Origin: Pseudomonas sp. JUb42
GTDB lineage: Bacteria; Pseudomonadota; Gammaproteobacteria; Pseudomonadales; Pseudomonadaceae
Assembly (NCBI RefSeq): GCF_024807945.1
Contig: NZ_JANUFD010000015.1
Span: forward strand, 124,001-188,000
Direction: 5' to 3'
DNA length: 64,000 nt
Part shown: positions 1 through 9,294 of the stretch, one piece after another
Layout of the letters: each line of letters opens with the position of its first letter
How positions within the stretch are numbered: position 1 is the stretch's first letter
Position numbers and translations under genes: made by a program
The notes under the pieces: generated by a model
The model's input: only the letters and a program-made list of their open reading frames with translations
Told to the model about the DNA's origin: nothing
Database searches by the model: none

Positions 1-1467
1 GGCGGCAAGCTGATCGGCGTGGCGAGTGCCGACCTGACACTGAGCAGCCTGCAAAACATTGCGCAGAAGGCCAGCGCTTCGTTGTTCGAGGGGCAGGGCC
101 AAGTCACCTTCGTCAGCGCGGCTGGCGCAATCATGGGGCGTAGCGGCGCCCCGGACAGTCTCGGCACCACCCTGAGCAGCCTTTATCCCGAGCAGGCGCA
201 AGCGATGGCCGACAGTGCCCGCAGCGGCATCACCCTGGCGCTGGCGGATTCCGGGCATGGCAACGCGATGGTCATGCTGCCTTTTTCGCCCACCCCTGAA
301 TCTGCGCCGTGGATGGCAGTGATCGAGGTGCCCCAGGCGACTTTGATGGCCGCAGTCTTTGAGTTGCAGCAGTCGCTGGAACAGTCCAGTCGTCAGGGAC
401 TGGTATCGCAGCTGGTCGCCGGGTTGGCCGTGGCCGTGCTGGGCTGCCTGTTCATGTGGCTGATGGCGCTGAGTGTGGTGCGGCCGATTCGACGGGTCGC
501 GGACACGCTTGAAAATATCGCCAACGGCGAGGGCGATCTGACCCGGCGCCTGACTTTCGCGCGGGATGATGAAATGGGCCGCCTGGTGGGCTGGTTCAAC
601 CGCTTTCTCGACAAGCTGCAACCGGTGATCGCCCAGGTCGGTGAGAGCGTGACGGACACCCGCAGCACCGCCGATACCGCTTCGGCCATTGCGGCCCTGA
701 CCAGTTCGGGCATGCAGCAACAGTTGCGTGACGTCGAGCAGGTCGCCACGGCGGCCAATGAAATGAGCGCTACTTCCCAGGATGTCGCGCGCAATGCCGC
801 CATGGCCGCCACCGCGGCGCGTAATGGCGACAGTGCCTCACAGTTCTGCAAGACCACCATCGAGACGGCGGCGTCCTCGATTCAGGGCCTGGCCCTGCAT
901 ATGAGCGCTTCCATGGGCGATGTCCATCAGTTGGCGCAGAACAGTGAGCGCATCGGCGGCGTCCTGCATGTGATTCAGTCCATCGCTGAGCAGACCAACC
1001 TGCTGGCCCTGAATGCCGCCATTGAAGCTGCCCGGGCAGGGGAGAGTGGCCGCGGCTTTGCGGTGGTCGCCGATGAAGTGCGGCACCTGGCCAAGCGCAC
1101 CCAGCATTCGATCAGCGAGATCCAGGCAATCATCGAGGCGCTGCAAAGCGGCACCCGCGATGTGGTCGAGGCAATGCAGGCACAGCACCGTCAGGCCGAT
1201 ACCAGCGCCGGTCATGCGTTGGAAGCGGTGAGCGCCTTGGTCAAGGTCAATCAGAGCATCGAAGTCATTACTGATATGAACCTGCAGATTGCCAGCGCCG
1301 CCGAGCAGCAAAGCTCGGTCTCGGAGGAAGTAAACCGCAATGTCTCGGCCATTCGTGATGTCACCGAGTCCCTGGCCCGCCAGGCCGATGATTCGGCACG
1401 GGTCAGTCAGGCCTTGAATGACCTGGCCAACCATCAGCAACAGTTGATGAGCAATTTCCGCGCGTGA
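1..1467 (+). CDS. Methyl-accepting chemotaxis protein, 5' end cut by the window edge
   Basis: The reading frame is open from base 1, so the N-terminus with the first membrane helix and most of the sensor domain lies outside the window. What remains starts in the membrane-proximal end of a probable dCache-type sensor (GGKLIGVASADLTL pattern), followed by a membrane helix (about bases 405-480), a HAMP linker (about 480-640) and a cytoplasmic signalling domain. The signalling hairpin tip is clear at about bases 991-1100 (TNLLALNAAIEAARAGE, then GRGFAVVADEVRHLA). The family relays ligand binding to the CheA kinase. The ligand cannot be named because the binding pocket is missing. It ends 31 bases before a GH3-like gene that may be cotranscribed. 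Confidence 0.95.
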   Translation, partial: GGKLIGVASADLTLSSLQNIAQKASASLFEGQGQVTFVSAAGAIMGRSGAPDSLGTTLSSLYPEQAQAMADSARSGITLALADSGHGNAMVMLPFSPTPESAPWMAVIEVPQATLMAAVFELQQSLEQSSRQGLVSQLVAGLAVAVLGCLFMWLMALSVVRPIRRVADTLENIANGEGDLTRRLTFARDDEMGRLVGWFNRFLDKLQPVIAQVGESVTDTRSTADTASAIAALTSSGMQQQLRDVEQVATAANEMSATSQDVARNAAMAATAARNGDSASQFCKTTIETAASSIQGLALHMSASMGDVHQLAQNSERIGGVLHVIQSIAEQTNLLALNAAIEAARAGESGRGFAVVADEVRHLAKRTQHSISEIQAIIEALQSGTRDVVEAMQAQHRQADTSAGHALEAVSALVKVNQSIEVITDMNLQIASAAEQQSSVSEEVNRNVSAIRDVTESLARQADDSARVSQALNDLANHQQQLMSNFRA

Positions 1468-1498
1468 ACGCGCTACCTGCAACCAAAAGGAGTTTGTC

Positions 1499-2497
1499 GT
1501 GAGCGAAATTCTGGCCAAGGCCTTCAGTGTGTTATTTCCGGTGATCGACCCGCTGGCAATGACCGACGACGTCCGCAGGTTTCTCGACAGTGGTGGGCGC
1601 AGCCTGTTATTCGGCGAGACGGCCGAGGAATATAAAAGCGGGCGCATGAGTGCCCAGCGTTTGCGGGTGGAAACCCTGGAGAAATGGCAAAGCTTCGTCG
1701 CTGAGTCCCAGAGCCTGGCGGGCCCTTTGATTCTGGCGGCGGATGCGGATATTTCCGCAGTGCATCGTTTGCACGGCGTTGCTCCGGACCTGCCGCAACC
1801 CGAGGCGGCGCGGGAGATGTCTGCCAGAGAGCTTGAGGAAATCTGCTTCCATATGGCCCTTGGCGTGGGGGAGGCAGGCGTCAATCTGCTGCTGTCGCCC
1901 ACGGCGGATGTGGTCACCGGGCCTAACGTCTGGCTGGCCGGCCGGACGTTGGCCGATGAGGTCGACAAGGCGGCCGAGATGGTGGGTGCCTATGTGCGCG
2001 GCGTACGTCGGGCCGGACTGGCAAGTACCCTGAAGCATTTTCCCGGCCACCCTGAGTTGAGTCGGCAACCCGCCGTCGAAGAGGCCTTTCTCACCCAGAC
2101 CATGGAGCAATTGCGTGGCGGTTGGCAGGTATTCGAGTCCGGCATTGCCGCCGGTGCGGATGCGGTGATGATGGGCCCGGGGATTGTCCAGGCTCTGGAT
2201 ACGCCGGTAGCGGCGTCGCTGTCGGCAGAGCTGATCAATGTGCTGCGCGGCGAACTGGGCTTTAACGGCCTGGTGATGACCATCGACCTGGATCACCGCT
2301 CGGTGCAACGCAATGCACCGCTTGAGGAAGTGGCGATTACTGCCTTGAATGCCGGGGCGGATCTGTTGCTGCTGTCTCCCAGGGCTTTGCCACGGGCCGC
2401 AGAGATTGCCCGGGCCATTGTCCTGGCTGTTGCCACCGGGCGTTTGCCTGCGCAGCGGCTTGAAGCTGCAGCGCGGGCGGTGGCAGGCGTCAGATGA
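1499..2497 (+). CDS. Glycoside hydrolase family 3-like protein, catalytic residues altered
   Basis: 332 residues; GTG start preceded by AAAGGAG about 8 bases upstream. It has the single-domain GH3 (NagZ-like) layout: LKHFPGH loop near residue 179 and a C-terminal GADLLLLSPR segment. GH3 enzymes release beta-linked glucose or N-acetylglucosamine from non-reducing ends. However, the strand that should carry the nucleophile (usually S/T-D-D/A-L/M) reads VMTIDLDH, placing Ile262 where the Asp is expected, and the Asp-His acid/base loop after KHFPGH is also not conserved. It is a paralogue of the protein at 28454-29464, which keeps SDDLD. No signal peptide, so cytoplasmic. It may be inactive or binding-only; assignment to the fold is secure, activity is not. 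Confidence 0.85.
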   Translation: MSEILAKAFSVLFPVIDPLAMTDDVRRFLDSGGRSLLFGETAEEYKSGRMSAQRLRVETLEKWQSFVAESQSLAGPLILAADADISAVHRLHGVAPDLPQPEAAREMSARELEEICFHMALGVGEAGVNLLLSPTADVVTGPNVWLAGRTLADEVDKAAEMVGAYVRGVRRAGLASTLKHFPGHPELSRQPAVEEAFLTQTMEQLRGGWQVFESGIAAGADAVMMGPGIVQALDTPVAASLSAELINVLRGELGFNGLVMTIDLDHRSVQRNAPLEEVAITALNAGADLLLLSPRALPRAAEIARAIVLAVATGRLPAQRLEAAARAVAGVR

Positions 2498-2546
2498 TTG
2501 TCTGCAAATCCGTATCCTGGTCGTCGGATTGAGTGTGTGAAAGCAA

Positions 2547-2640
2547 TTGTGGGAGCGAATTCATTCGCGAAGGGGCCAGTACAGTCGGTGTATTTTCGTC
2601 GTCTGAAACACCGTTTTCGCGAATGAATTCGCTCCCACAA
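2547..2640. repeat. REP-type inverted repeat pair
   Basis: A perfect 25-base inverted repeat (arms 2547-2571 and 2616-2640, core GTGGGAGCGAATTCATTCGC) separated by 44 bases. It sits between convergent genes, the usual position of Pseudomonas REP doublets. The same arm sequence recurs near 5674, 49616 and 59574. Confidence 0.9.
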
Positions 2641-2670
2641 CTGCTCCCACAGACTGCATTTCCGTTGCGA

Positions 2671-3072
2671 TCAGCCAACCAGCTCTACCAAATTACCGTC
2701 CGGATCGCGGATGACCGCCTCGTAATAGCCATCCCCGGTCAGCCGGGGCATGCCTTCGATTTCCATCCCGAGTCCGGTCATGTGCCGGACCTTCTCATCC
2801 ACCGCTTCGCGACTGCCCAGCTGAAATGCCACATGGGCCAGGCCGACCCTTGAGCGTGGATCGGCCGGCTCCAGTCGGGGCAGGTGCATCACTTCCAGTT
2901 GAACTTCGCTGGCGAACGTGAGGAAACGCGAGCTGAAAGGGCGAGTGCGGCTCTCGTACAGGGGGCCGACCCTGGCGTCGAGGTGGCTGGCGTAAAAGGC
3001 GCACAGGGTGTCGATATCGTGGGTCCAGAGGGCCAGGTGGATGATTCTGGCGGGGGAGGCGGTAGCAGGCAT
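2671..3072 (-). CDS. VOC (glyoxalase/dioxygenase superfamily) protein
   Basis: 133 residues from an ATG preceded by GGAG 8 bases upstream; a TTG five codons earlier is less likely. Paired beta-alpha-beta-beta-beta modules are visible. The putative metal ligands are His near the start (ARIIHLALW), His in GLAHVAF and Glu in the C-terminal GNLVELVG. Family members include lactoylglutathione lyase, extradiol dioxygenases and antibiotic-binding proteins; the reaction here is unknown. It is divergent from the MFS gene, and the shared gap holds two LacI-type palindromes, so it probably belongs to the same regulon. Confidence 0.88.
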   Translation of the reverse strand: MPATASPARIIHLALWTHDIDTLCAFYASHLDARVGPLYESRTRPFSSRFLTFASEVQLEVMHLPRLEPADPRSRVGLAHVAFQLGSREAVDEKVRHMTGLGMEIEGMPRLTGDGYYEAVIRDPDGNLVELVG

Positions 3073-3106
3073 TGGAGTCTCCAGCAATCATGGTGAAGGG
3101 TTTTTA

Positions 3107-3193
3107 TTAATCGTATAACTTTTAAATTTCGAGTCTGAATAGGGGATTAGTAATTTTTATAGAAAAAAAATTGATATTGAATTATACGTATAA
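3107..3193. promoter_or_regulatory. Divergent promoter region with two LacI-type operators
   Basis: TTATACGTATAA at 3182-3193 is a perfect 12-base palindrome with the central CG typical of LacI-family operators. TTAATCGTATAA at 3107-3118 matches it in 10 of 12 positions. Centres lie 75 bases apart, about seven helical turns. The first lies 35 bases upstream of the VOC start, the second about 75 bases upstream of the MFS start. The surrounding DNA is markedly AT-rich. The same palindrome recurs at 10012 and 10189, and a LacI-family gene lies at 4504. Binding is inferred, not shown. Confidence 0.65.
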
Positions 3194-3267
3194 CCTTCAT
3201 GACTGCAAGCTAGGAGCTTGAAGCGTTTGCGGTTGCTCCAGTGCTTCATGACGTTGAAGAGGTTTAT

Positions 3268-4434
3268 GTGTCGTCACACGAATTACCACGCCGCCAGTCC
3301 ACTCCGGACATGCTGACGTATCGCCTGACCTTTCTGATGTCCGGGCTGTGCATGGGCTCCTGGGCGCCGTTGGTGCCTTATGCCCGGGCGCGGGCCGGGG
3401 TCGATGATGGTGCATTGGGGTTGCTGCTGCTGTGCCTGGGGCTAGGTTCGCTGGTGATGATGCCCCTGGCCGGGCTGATGAATGCGCGCAAGGGCTGCCG
3501 CTTTACCATGTTTGTCGGCTTGGCGATGGTCTCGCTGACGCTGCCGTTACTGGCGACGGTGCACGCCTTCTACGGGTTGATGCTGGCATTGACGGTGTTT
3601 GGTGCCGGTTGTGGTCTGGTCGATGTGACGATGAATGTGCAGGGGGTGATGGTCGAGCGCAGCACCGGGCGCTCGCTGATGTCGGGGTTTCACGGCTTGT
3701 TCAGCCTCGGCACCATTGTCAGCGCTGCGGGTATCACGCTGTTACTGTGGCTCGGTGCGACGCCGCTACTGGCTATTACCGCGCTGATTGTCGCTTTCGC
3801 GTTGTTCGTATTCACCGCCGGCCGCAAGATGCTTGGCCTCGGTGATCAGGAACGCGGCCCGGCGTTTGTGCGGCCCTCGGCCAAGGTGCTGGGGATCGGC
3901 CTGTTGTGCCTGCTGGCCTTTCTTGCCGAGGGCTCGATCCTCGACTGGAGTGCGGTGTTCTTGGCAGATAATCGCGGCGTCGATCATTCCATTGCCGGGC
4001 TGGGTTATGCCGCCTTTGCGGTGATGATGGCGGTCGGCCGGCTCAACGGTGATCGTATTGTGGCGCGCATGGGCAGCCGCAAGGTGTTGGTGCTCAGCGG
4101 CTTGATTGCGATGGCCGGGTTTGCCCTGGTGATCTTTGTCGATAACTGGCTGGTCGGCCTGCTTGGCTTTACCGTGATCGGCATTGGCGTGGCCAATATC
4201 GCCCCGGTGTACCTGTCCCTGGCAGGTGCCCAGCGCAGCATGCCGGGTGAGTTGGCCATCAGCATGGCGACGAGTATTGGCTACCTGGGCATCCTGCTGG
4301 GCCCGGCGTTGATCGGCTTTGCCGCCAAGGCCACCTCGCTGAGTACGGCGCTGTGCATGACGGCCCTGTCAATGCTGGTGATTATCGCCACGGCGTCGCG
4401 GTTGTTCGCGGCTGCGGGTCAAGCGAATCGTTGA
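3268..4434 (+). CDS. MFS transporter, YbjJ-like
   Basis: 388 residues from a GTG preceded by GAAGAGG 5 bases upstream; an ATG at 3310 is an alternative. About 12 membrane helices. The segment FGAGCGLVDVTMNVQG...HGLFSLGTI is characteristic of the YbjJ/fucose-permease-like branch of the major facilitator superfamily. It is an inner-membrane transporter of unknown substrate, with a sugar or sugar acid plausible from its neighbours. It is divergent from the VOC gene and followed 69 bases later by the LacI regulator, a common transporter-regulator pairing. Confidence 0.88.
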   Translation: MSSHELPRRQSTPDMLTYRLTFLMSGLCMGSWAPLVPYARARAGVDDGALGLLLLCLGLGSLVMMPLAGLMNARKGCRFTMFVGLAMVSLTLPLLATVHAFYGLMLALTVFGAGCGLVDVTMNVQGVMVERSTGRSLMSGFHGLFSLGTIVSAAGITLLLWLGATPLLAITALIVAFALFVFTAGRKMLGLGDQERGPAFVRPSAKVLGIGLLCLLAFLAEGSILDWSAVFLADNRGVDHSIAGLGYAAFAVMMAVGRLNGDRIVARMGSRKVLVLSGLIAMAGFALVIFVDNWLVGLLGFTVIGIGVANIAPVYLSLAGAQRSMPGELAISMATSIGYLGILLGPALIGFAAKATSLSTALCMTALSMLVIIATASRLFAAAGQANR

Positions 4435-4503
4435 CGTATTGGTTTCTATCAGCTCGAGCCTTGTATGCTACGGGGCTTGAAAAAGGATTGAGTAAAAAGC
4501 GCT

Positions 4504-5595
4504 ATGGCGAATGTTTCAATGAAAGATGTTGCGCGTGCGGCGGGGGTCTCCCAGCCTGCGGTTTCCTATGCGTACAGCCGTCCATCCAAGCTGTCCGAGG
4601 CGCAGCGCAAGCACATCCTTGAGACCGCCGAAAAGCTTGGCTACCCGGGCCCGAACATCATGGGGCGCAGTCTGCGTTCGGGCAAAGTGGGGGCCATCGG
4701 CCTGATGATGATGGACAAGCTATCGGTGGCTTTCGCTGATCCGTCGGCGATTGCCGTGCTGCGCGGGGTCAGTGAGATCGGCGAGCTGGAAAATATCGCC
4801 CTGACTCTGTTTCCACTCAATACCCGACGACTCAATGCCGGCAAGGATTCAGCAACTGAAACCAGCCTGGCCCTGCGCGGCCTGGTGGATGGCTTGATCA
4901 TCTCGACATTGCCTGATGATCACCCGGCCATCCTCGCTATCACCAAGCAGAACCTGCCGTTCGTGGTCATCGACTCACCGCTGATCGAGGGCGCTTATTT
5001 TGTCGGCATCGATGATCGCGGCGCGGCGAAGGCCCAGATGCAACACATCCTCGACCTCGGTCACCGCAAGATCGGCATCATCATTGATCGTCTCAACCCC
5101 GATGGGCAACGCGGTGCGGTCAGTCAGCAACGCTTTGCCAGCTCCAGCGAACGTATCGTGCGCGAGCGCCTGACGGGCTACGTGGAAGCTGCGGGCGAGG
5201 CCGGTCTGGCCTTTGATGATCTGTGCGTCGTCGAGGCGGGCGGTCTGGACTCCACCTCCGGACAGGCCGCCGCCTTCACCCTGCTGACCTCCAATGAGGT
5301 GACGGCAGTGGTGGCCTGTTCTGATGTCATGGCCATTGCCTGCATCAAAACCGCCGCGGTGCTGCAACGCAGTGTGCCGGGATCGTTATCGGTGATCGGT
5401 TTCGATGATATTCCGGAAGCGGTTCAGGTCGGCCTGACCACCATCGCCCAGCCCATGGTGGAAAAAGCCGTGGTCGCCGCACAGCTGCTCACCGAACAAC
5501 TCAATGCCGCGCCGGGCACGCCACTGGAACCGGTGCAGAAAATCTTCCCGACCAAACTGGTGGTGCGCCAGTCCACGGCCGAACTGTCGAAGTAG
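4504..5595 (+). CDS. LacI-family transcriptional regulator
   Basis: 363 residues. The N-terminal helix-turn-helix (MKDVARAAGVSQPAVSYAYS, residues 6-25) and hinge helix (GRSLRSGKVGAIGLM) are followed by a periplasmic-binding-protein-like effector domain with VIGFDDIPEAVQVGLTTIAQP near the end. The family usually represses sugar catabolism genes and is released by a sugar ligand. Likely targets are the TTATACGTATAA palindromes at 3107-3193 and 10012-10200, which flank the VOC/MFS genes and the ThuA/HisD-type genes. Confidence 0.93.
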   Translation: MANVSMKDVARAAGVSQPAVSYAYSRPSKLSEAQRKHILETAEKLGYPGPNIMGRSLRSGKVGAIGLMMMDKLSVAFADPSAIAVLRGVSEIGELENIALTLFPLNTRRLNAGKDSATETSLALRGLVDGLIISTLPDDHPAILAITKQNLPFVVIDSPLIEGAYFVGIDDRGAAKAQMQHILDLGHRKIGIIIDRLNPDGQRGAVSQQRFASSSERIVRERLTGYVEAAGEAGLAFDDLCVVEAGGLDSTSGQAAAFTLLTSNEVTAVVACSDVMAIACIKTAAVLQRSVPGSLSVIGFDDIPEAVQVGLTTIAQPMVEKAVVAAQLLTEQLNAAPGTPLEPVQKIFPTKLVVRQSTAELSK

Positions 5596-5673
5596 CCGGG
5601 ATTTTGTGAGAGCCGACTCCTTTGAGGCAACTCACCACTTAGTGAATCACAGCAGCGCTGTGGGAGCGAATAC

Positions 5674-5762
5674 TGTGGGAGCGAATTCATTCGCGAAAGC
5701 GCCATTTCAGACGATACAAATTCGTCGGATGAACTGGTCTCTTCGCGAATGAATTCGCTCCC
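5674..5762. repeat. REP-type inverted repeat pair
   Basis: Arms TGTGGGAGCGAATTC (from 5674) and GAATTCGCTCCC (to 5762) face each other, and an extra half-copy GTGGGAGCGAA lies just upstream at 5660-5670. It separates the LacI gene from the converging GMC gene. Confidence 0.85.
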
Positions 5763-5809
5763 GCCGGGTCTCCTCCATCCTGTTGCAGTTCACATCGGGT
5801 TGTGTTTGA

Positions 5810-7435
5810 TCAGCCCCCGCGTTCACCGGCCGCTCCCGACACCTTGAACGCCGCCGCCACGCGCATGGCATTGGCGGCAATGGTCAGGGCCGGGTTGACT
5901 GCCGCCGAGGACGGGAAGAACGAGCTGTCGACGATCCAGGCATTGTCCAGATCGTGCATCTTGCAGTGGGTATCCAGCACACTCGTCAGCGGATCATTGC
6001 CCATCACCGCCGTGCCGCACTGGTGGGAGTTGGTGGCGATCCCCATGCGTTCGCTGAGCACCAGGGGGTAGCCGGCCTTGCGCATGACCCGGCTGGTCTT
6101 TTTCACCAGTTCTTCGTGGGCCTTGAGGTTATTGGCTGTCCAGTAGACCTTGACCGCGCCCTGGCTTGCCTCGTACGTCACCCGGTTGTGCCGGGTCGGC
6201 AGGTCTTCGGAAGTCAGGTACAGGTCGACGCTATGGTCGGTGATGTAGCGCGAAGCGAACTTGGGCAGCCACGGCCGCATCGGCGTGATCATCGGTTCGC
6301 GAATCTTGCCGAGCATCTGTACGTTGCCCAATGGAAACGGAGTGCTCGCGCCGGCCTTGTACCAGTCATTCAGCGCCAGGGTTTTCTGGAACATCACCTC
6401 GTTGCGCCGCCGCGGGTCCACCGCCAGCATGAAGGTGCTGTTGTGCACCATGTAGTTGCGGCCCACCTGGCCCGAGCTGTTGCCGAGGCCGTCCGGATGT
6501 TGCTCGTTGGCTGACTTGAACAGCAGCACCGCCGTGTTGACCGCACCGCAGGCGAGAACAAAGCGCGGCGCCCGCAGGGTCACCGGCTGGCCGTTGCGGA
6601 TGCCGTTGGCCGCTGTGATGCTGCGGCCGTCGGCGCTGGTGCTGAGCGTGTTGATCAGGGTATTGGTCAGCAGACGAACATTGCCGCTACGCAGGGCAGG
6701 GCGCAGGGCCGAGACCTCGGCATCGCATTTCGCTTCGACCAGACATGGGTAGCCGTCGCAGGTCGAGCACAGCACACAGTCGCCACCGTCGCCATAATCC
6801 ACGGCGGCCGGCATCACGAAGGGCTTGAGGCCGCTCTTGCGCATGCTCTTTTCCAGCGGGTGCAGCGCCGGGTCATGCAGCAGGGCAGGGTGTGGATAGG
6901 GTGTCGAGCGCCACGGCTCGCAGGGGTCGCTGCCGGCCTGGCCGTGGACCCGATAGAGTTTTTCCGCCTTGGCGTACCAGGGTTCCATCTGCGCATAGCT
7001 GATCGGCCATGCCGGGGAAACGCCTTCGTAGTGCTGAATTTCGGCAAAATCCTCTTCGCGAAAGCGCGGCAGCATGGCCCCGTAGAATTTGGTATTGCCG
7101 CCGACGTAGTAAAACACGCCGGGGGAAAACGGTTGATTGGCTTCGTCCAGCCAGGGTTCGGCGTTGCGGTAACGGCCTTCGCCGAATACCGACTGGGCGC
7201 TCCAGTTCTGAATCTCACGGGGCAGGAAGTCGCCCCGTTCGACGATGACAACGTTCAGGCCGCTGTCGCTCAGCTCGTGGGCGAAGGTAGAGCCACCCAT
7301 GCCCGAACCGATGATCACTACATCACAGTCAATATGGCCTTCAGCATCAGGCTGCACCACGCCGAAGGCGCGCTGGGCGCGCGCCTTCGGTTGTGGATCG
7401 AGCTCTGTGTGAGGCGCAATAGGTGCATCGCTCAT
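5810..7435 (-). CDS. GMC-family FAD-dependent oxidoreductase
   Basis: 541 residues from an ATG with GGAG about 8 bases upstream; 16 bases after the ThDP gene stop. The FAD dinucleotide motif GSGMGG is at residues 43-48, and the C-terminal active-site region SHQCGTAVMG followed by NPALTIAANAMR is present. A cysteine cluster (CVLCSTCDGYPC) sits mid-protein, seen in GMC sugar or glucoside dehydrogenases. The family oxidises alcohols or sugar hydroxyls. No signal peptide is visible. Last gene of an operon ThuA - ThDP enzyme - GMC. The substrate is unknown; oxidation of a glycoside or polyol is inferred from context. Confidence 0.92.
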   Translation of the reverse strand: MSDAPIAPHTELDPQPKARAQRAFGVVQPDAEGHIDCDVVIIGSGMGGSTFAHELSDSGLNVVIVERGDFLPREIQNWSAQSVFGEGRYRNAEPWLDEANQPFSPGVFYYVGGNTKFYGAMLPRFREEDFAEIQHYEGVSPAWPISYAQMEPWYAKAEKLYRVHGQAGSDPCEPWRSTPYPHPALLHDPALHPLEKSMRKSGLKPFVMPAAVDYGDGGDCVLCSTCDGYPCLVEAKCDAEVSALRPALRSGNVRLLTNTLINTLSTSADGRSITAANGIRNGQPVTLRAPRFVLACGAVNTAVLLFKSANEQHPDGLGNSSGQVGRNYMVHNSTFMLAVDPRRRNEVMFQKTLALNDWYKAGASTPFPLGNVQMLGKIREPMITPMRPWLPKFASRYITDHSVDLYLTSEDLPTRHNRVTYEASQGAVKVYWTANNLKAHEELVKKTSRVMRKAGYPLVLSERMGIATNSHQCGTAVMGNDPLTSVLDTHCKMHDLDNAWIVDSSFFPSSAAVNPALTIAANAMRVAAAFKVSGAAGERGG

Positions 7436-7451
7436 TGAGCCGCTCCACTTG

Positions 7452-9239
7452 TTATAGGTGTTGCTCGGAATTGCGGATTTGCCAGTACTCGTCCTGACGC
7501 TCGTCGGTGATGTATTCCGGAATCGGGAAGTCCCACCAGCCCGGCACCCAAGGGCCTGCGGCATCGCGGTCGGTCGGGATTTCGATCAGCACCGGCACGT
7601 TCAGGTCCAGGGCTTCCTGCAGCGTAGGCTCCAGATCCTCCGGACGCTCGACGCGATAGGATTTCAGGCCGAAGGCTTCGCCCACTGCCTTGAAGTCCGG
7701 GCTGTATGGCGTGCCGTCCGGGTGGTTGAATTCGGTGCCGATATGGCGGCTGGTCTGCTTGCGCTGACCGCCACGGATGGACATGTACCCGGCGTTGTTC
7801 TGGATCATGAACACTACGGGAATGTTATTGGTCACGCAGATGGCGATCTCTTGCGAGGTCATCAGGAAGTCACCGTCACCGAGGATGCACACCACCGGTT
7901 GGTTCGGTGCCGCCAGCTTGGCGCCGATGGCTGCCGGAACGGCCCAGCCCATGGACGAGAAGCCGCCCGAGGTCAGGTGCGTGCGCGGGGTGTAGACCGG
8001 GAAGGTCTGCTTTACCGCGCCCTGGGTGTTGCCCGAGCCGACGACCACGATGGTGTCGCGCGGGAAGATCTTGCGCAGGGCGCCCAGTGGACGTTGCGAA
8101 GTGAAGGGGAAACGGTCCGAATCACGACGGCTGGCCAGCTTGGCCTCCCACTCGTCCTGATATCCCTTGAGATCCTGCATGTATTCAGTGCGATCGACCG
8201 TCTGACCCTTGAGGGCTTCGACGATATGGCCCACGGCATGTTTGGCATCGGCGCAGATGCCCACGGTCACCGGGTAGTTCTTGCCGATTTCGTGCGGGTC
8301 GATATCGATATGGATCAGCTTCGACGGCGGGATCGCAAAGGTCACGCCCTTGGCGTAGCTCGACGACGACCAGTCGGTGAAGCGGCAGCCCACGGCGACG
8401 ATCACGTCAGCCTTGGAGGCCACGGTATTGCCGCACAGGGTGCCGGTCTGGCCGACGCTGCCAGCGAACAGCGGGTGATCTTCCGGGAAGCCGCTCTTGC
8501 CGTTCCAGGTGGTGACTACCGGGATTTTCCAGGCTTCGGCCAGGGCAAGGATTTCGGCGCTGGCTTCGCCGGTAATCACGCCGCCACCGATGACGATGAC
8601 CGGGCGCTGGCAATCCTTGAGTTCCTTGACCGCTGCGGCGATGGCTGCAGGGTCCGGGAACATCTTGCCGATGGGCGTACGCTCTTCAAGGGCGTGCAGG
8701 GTGACTTCGGCGCTTTCGGCCTGGACGTCCATCGGGATTTCGATGTGCACAGGACCGGGGCGGCCGGTCACCATGGAGCTCCAGGCGCGGTGCATCATGA
8801 ATGGGAGTTCATCAACGCGGGTCGAGACCCAATGGCGCTTGGTCACCGCCTCGGCGATTTTCGGGAAGTCGTTGTCGGTGTAGCGCTCCAGTTCCTGCAG
8901 CAAACCGTGGCCGCGCATGTGCGTGGGTGGCCCGCCGGTGATCAGCATCAGGCTGGTGGAGTCGGTGAAGGCGGTGGCCAGGCCGATGACCGTGTTGCTG
9001 GCGCCAGCGCCGATGGAGGTGACAGCCGCCATTGGCTTACCCGCGACCCGGTAGTAACCATCCGCCAGGTGAACGGCGCTTTGTTCATGGAACACCTGGA
9101 TGAACTTGATCTTCGACTCTTCTTCGAGAAAGGCGTCGGTGAGCGTCCAGATCCCGTGGCCGGGGATGCCGGCGACGTACTCGACACCATAGTTTTTCAA
9201 CGTTTGTGCAACGATCTGGCTGCCAGTCAGCTTGGCCAT
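7452..9239 (-). CDS. Thiamine diphosphate-dependent enzyme, acetolactate synthase-like
   Basis: 595 residues. All three ThDP domains are visible: the N-terminal domain with catalytic Glu52 (HEQSAVHLADGY), the central domain with IGGGVITGEASAEILALAEA, and the C-terminal ThDP/Mg motif GDGDF...NN (GDGDFLMTSQEIAI to VVFMIQNNAGY). The family performs decarboxylation, carboligation or C-C hydrolysis on 2-keto compounds; acetolactate synthase, IolD and Xsc are relatives. No regulatory small subunit lies nearby, so branched amino acid biosynthesis is unlikely. It lies between ThuA and GMC genes in a catabolic operon. A diverged paralogue is at 23841-25541. Confidence 0.92.
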   Translation of the reverse strand: MAKLTGSQIVAQTLKNYGVEYVAGIPGHGIWTLTDAFLEEESKIKFIQVFHEQSAVHLADGYYRVAGKPMAAVTSIGAGASNTVIGLATAFTDSTSLMLITGGPPTHMRGHGLLQELERYTDNDFPKIAEAVTKRHWVSTRVDELPFMMHRAWSSMVTGRPGPVHIEIPMDVQAESAEVTLHALEERTPIGKMFPDPAAIAAAVKELKDCQRPVIVIGGGVITGEASAEILALAEAWKIPVVTTWNGKSGFPEDHPLFAGSVGQTGTLCGNTVASKADVIVAVGCRFTDWSSSSYAKGVTFAIPPSKLIHIDIDPHEIGKNYPVTVGICADAKHAVGHIVEALKGQTVDRTEYMQDLKGYQDEWEAKLASRRDSDRFPFTSQRPLGALRKIFPRDTIVVVGSGNTQGAVKQTFPVYTPRTHLTSGGFSSMGWAVPAAIGAKLAAPNQPVVCILGDGDFLMTSQEIAICVTNNIPVVFMIQNNAGYMSIRGGQRKQTSRHIGTEFNHPDGTPYSPDFKAVGEAFGLKSYRVERPEDLEPTLQEALDLNVPVLIEIPTDRDAAGPWVPGWWDFPIPEYITDERQDEYWQIRNSEQHL

Positions 9240-9294
9240 GTCGTGGGCTCCTTACGTGGATGAAGCAGGTGGATGAAAAGGTGTTTGTGCGGGC

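Noticed and set aside
2547..2640. Repeats as a CRISPR array
   Set aside because: The copies are facing pairs scattered over the window, not regular direct repeats with unique spacers; they are REP doublets.
7452..9239. Biosynthetic acetolactate synthase large subunit
   Set aside because: No small subunit or ilvC follows, and the operon is catabolic in content.
7458..9263. Long open frame opposite the ThDP gene
   Set aside because: It is the antisense shadow of a well-supported ThDP enzyme; its translation has no recognisable domain.
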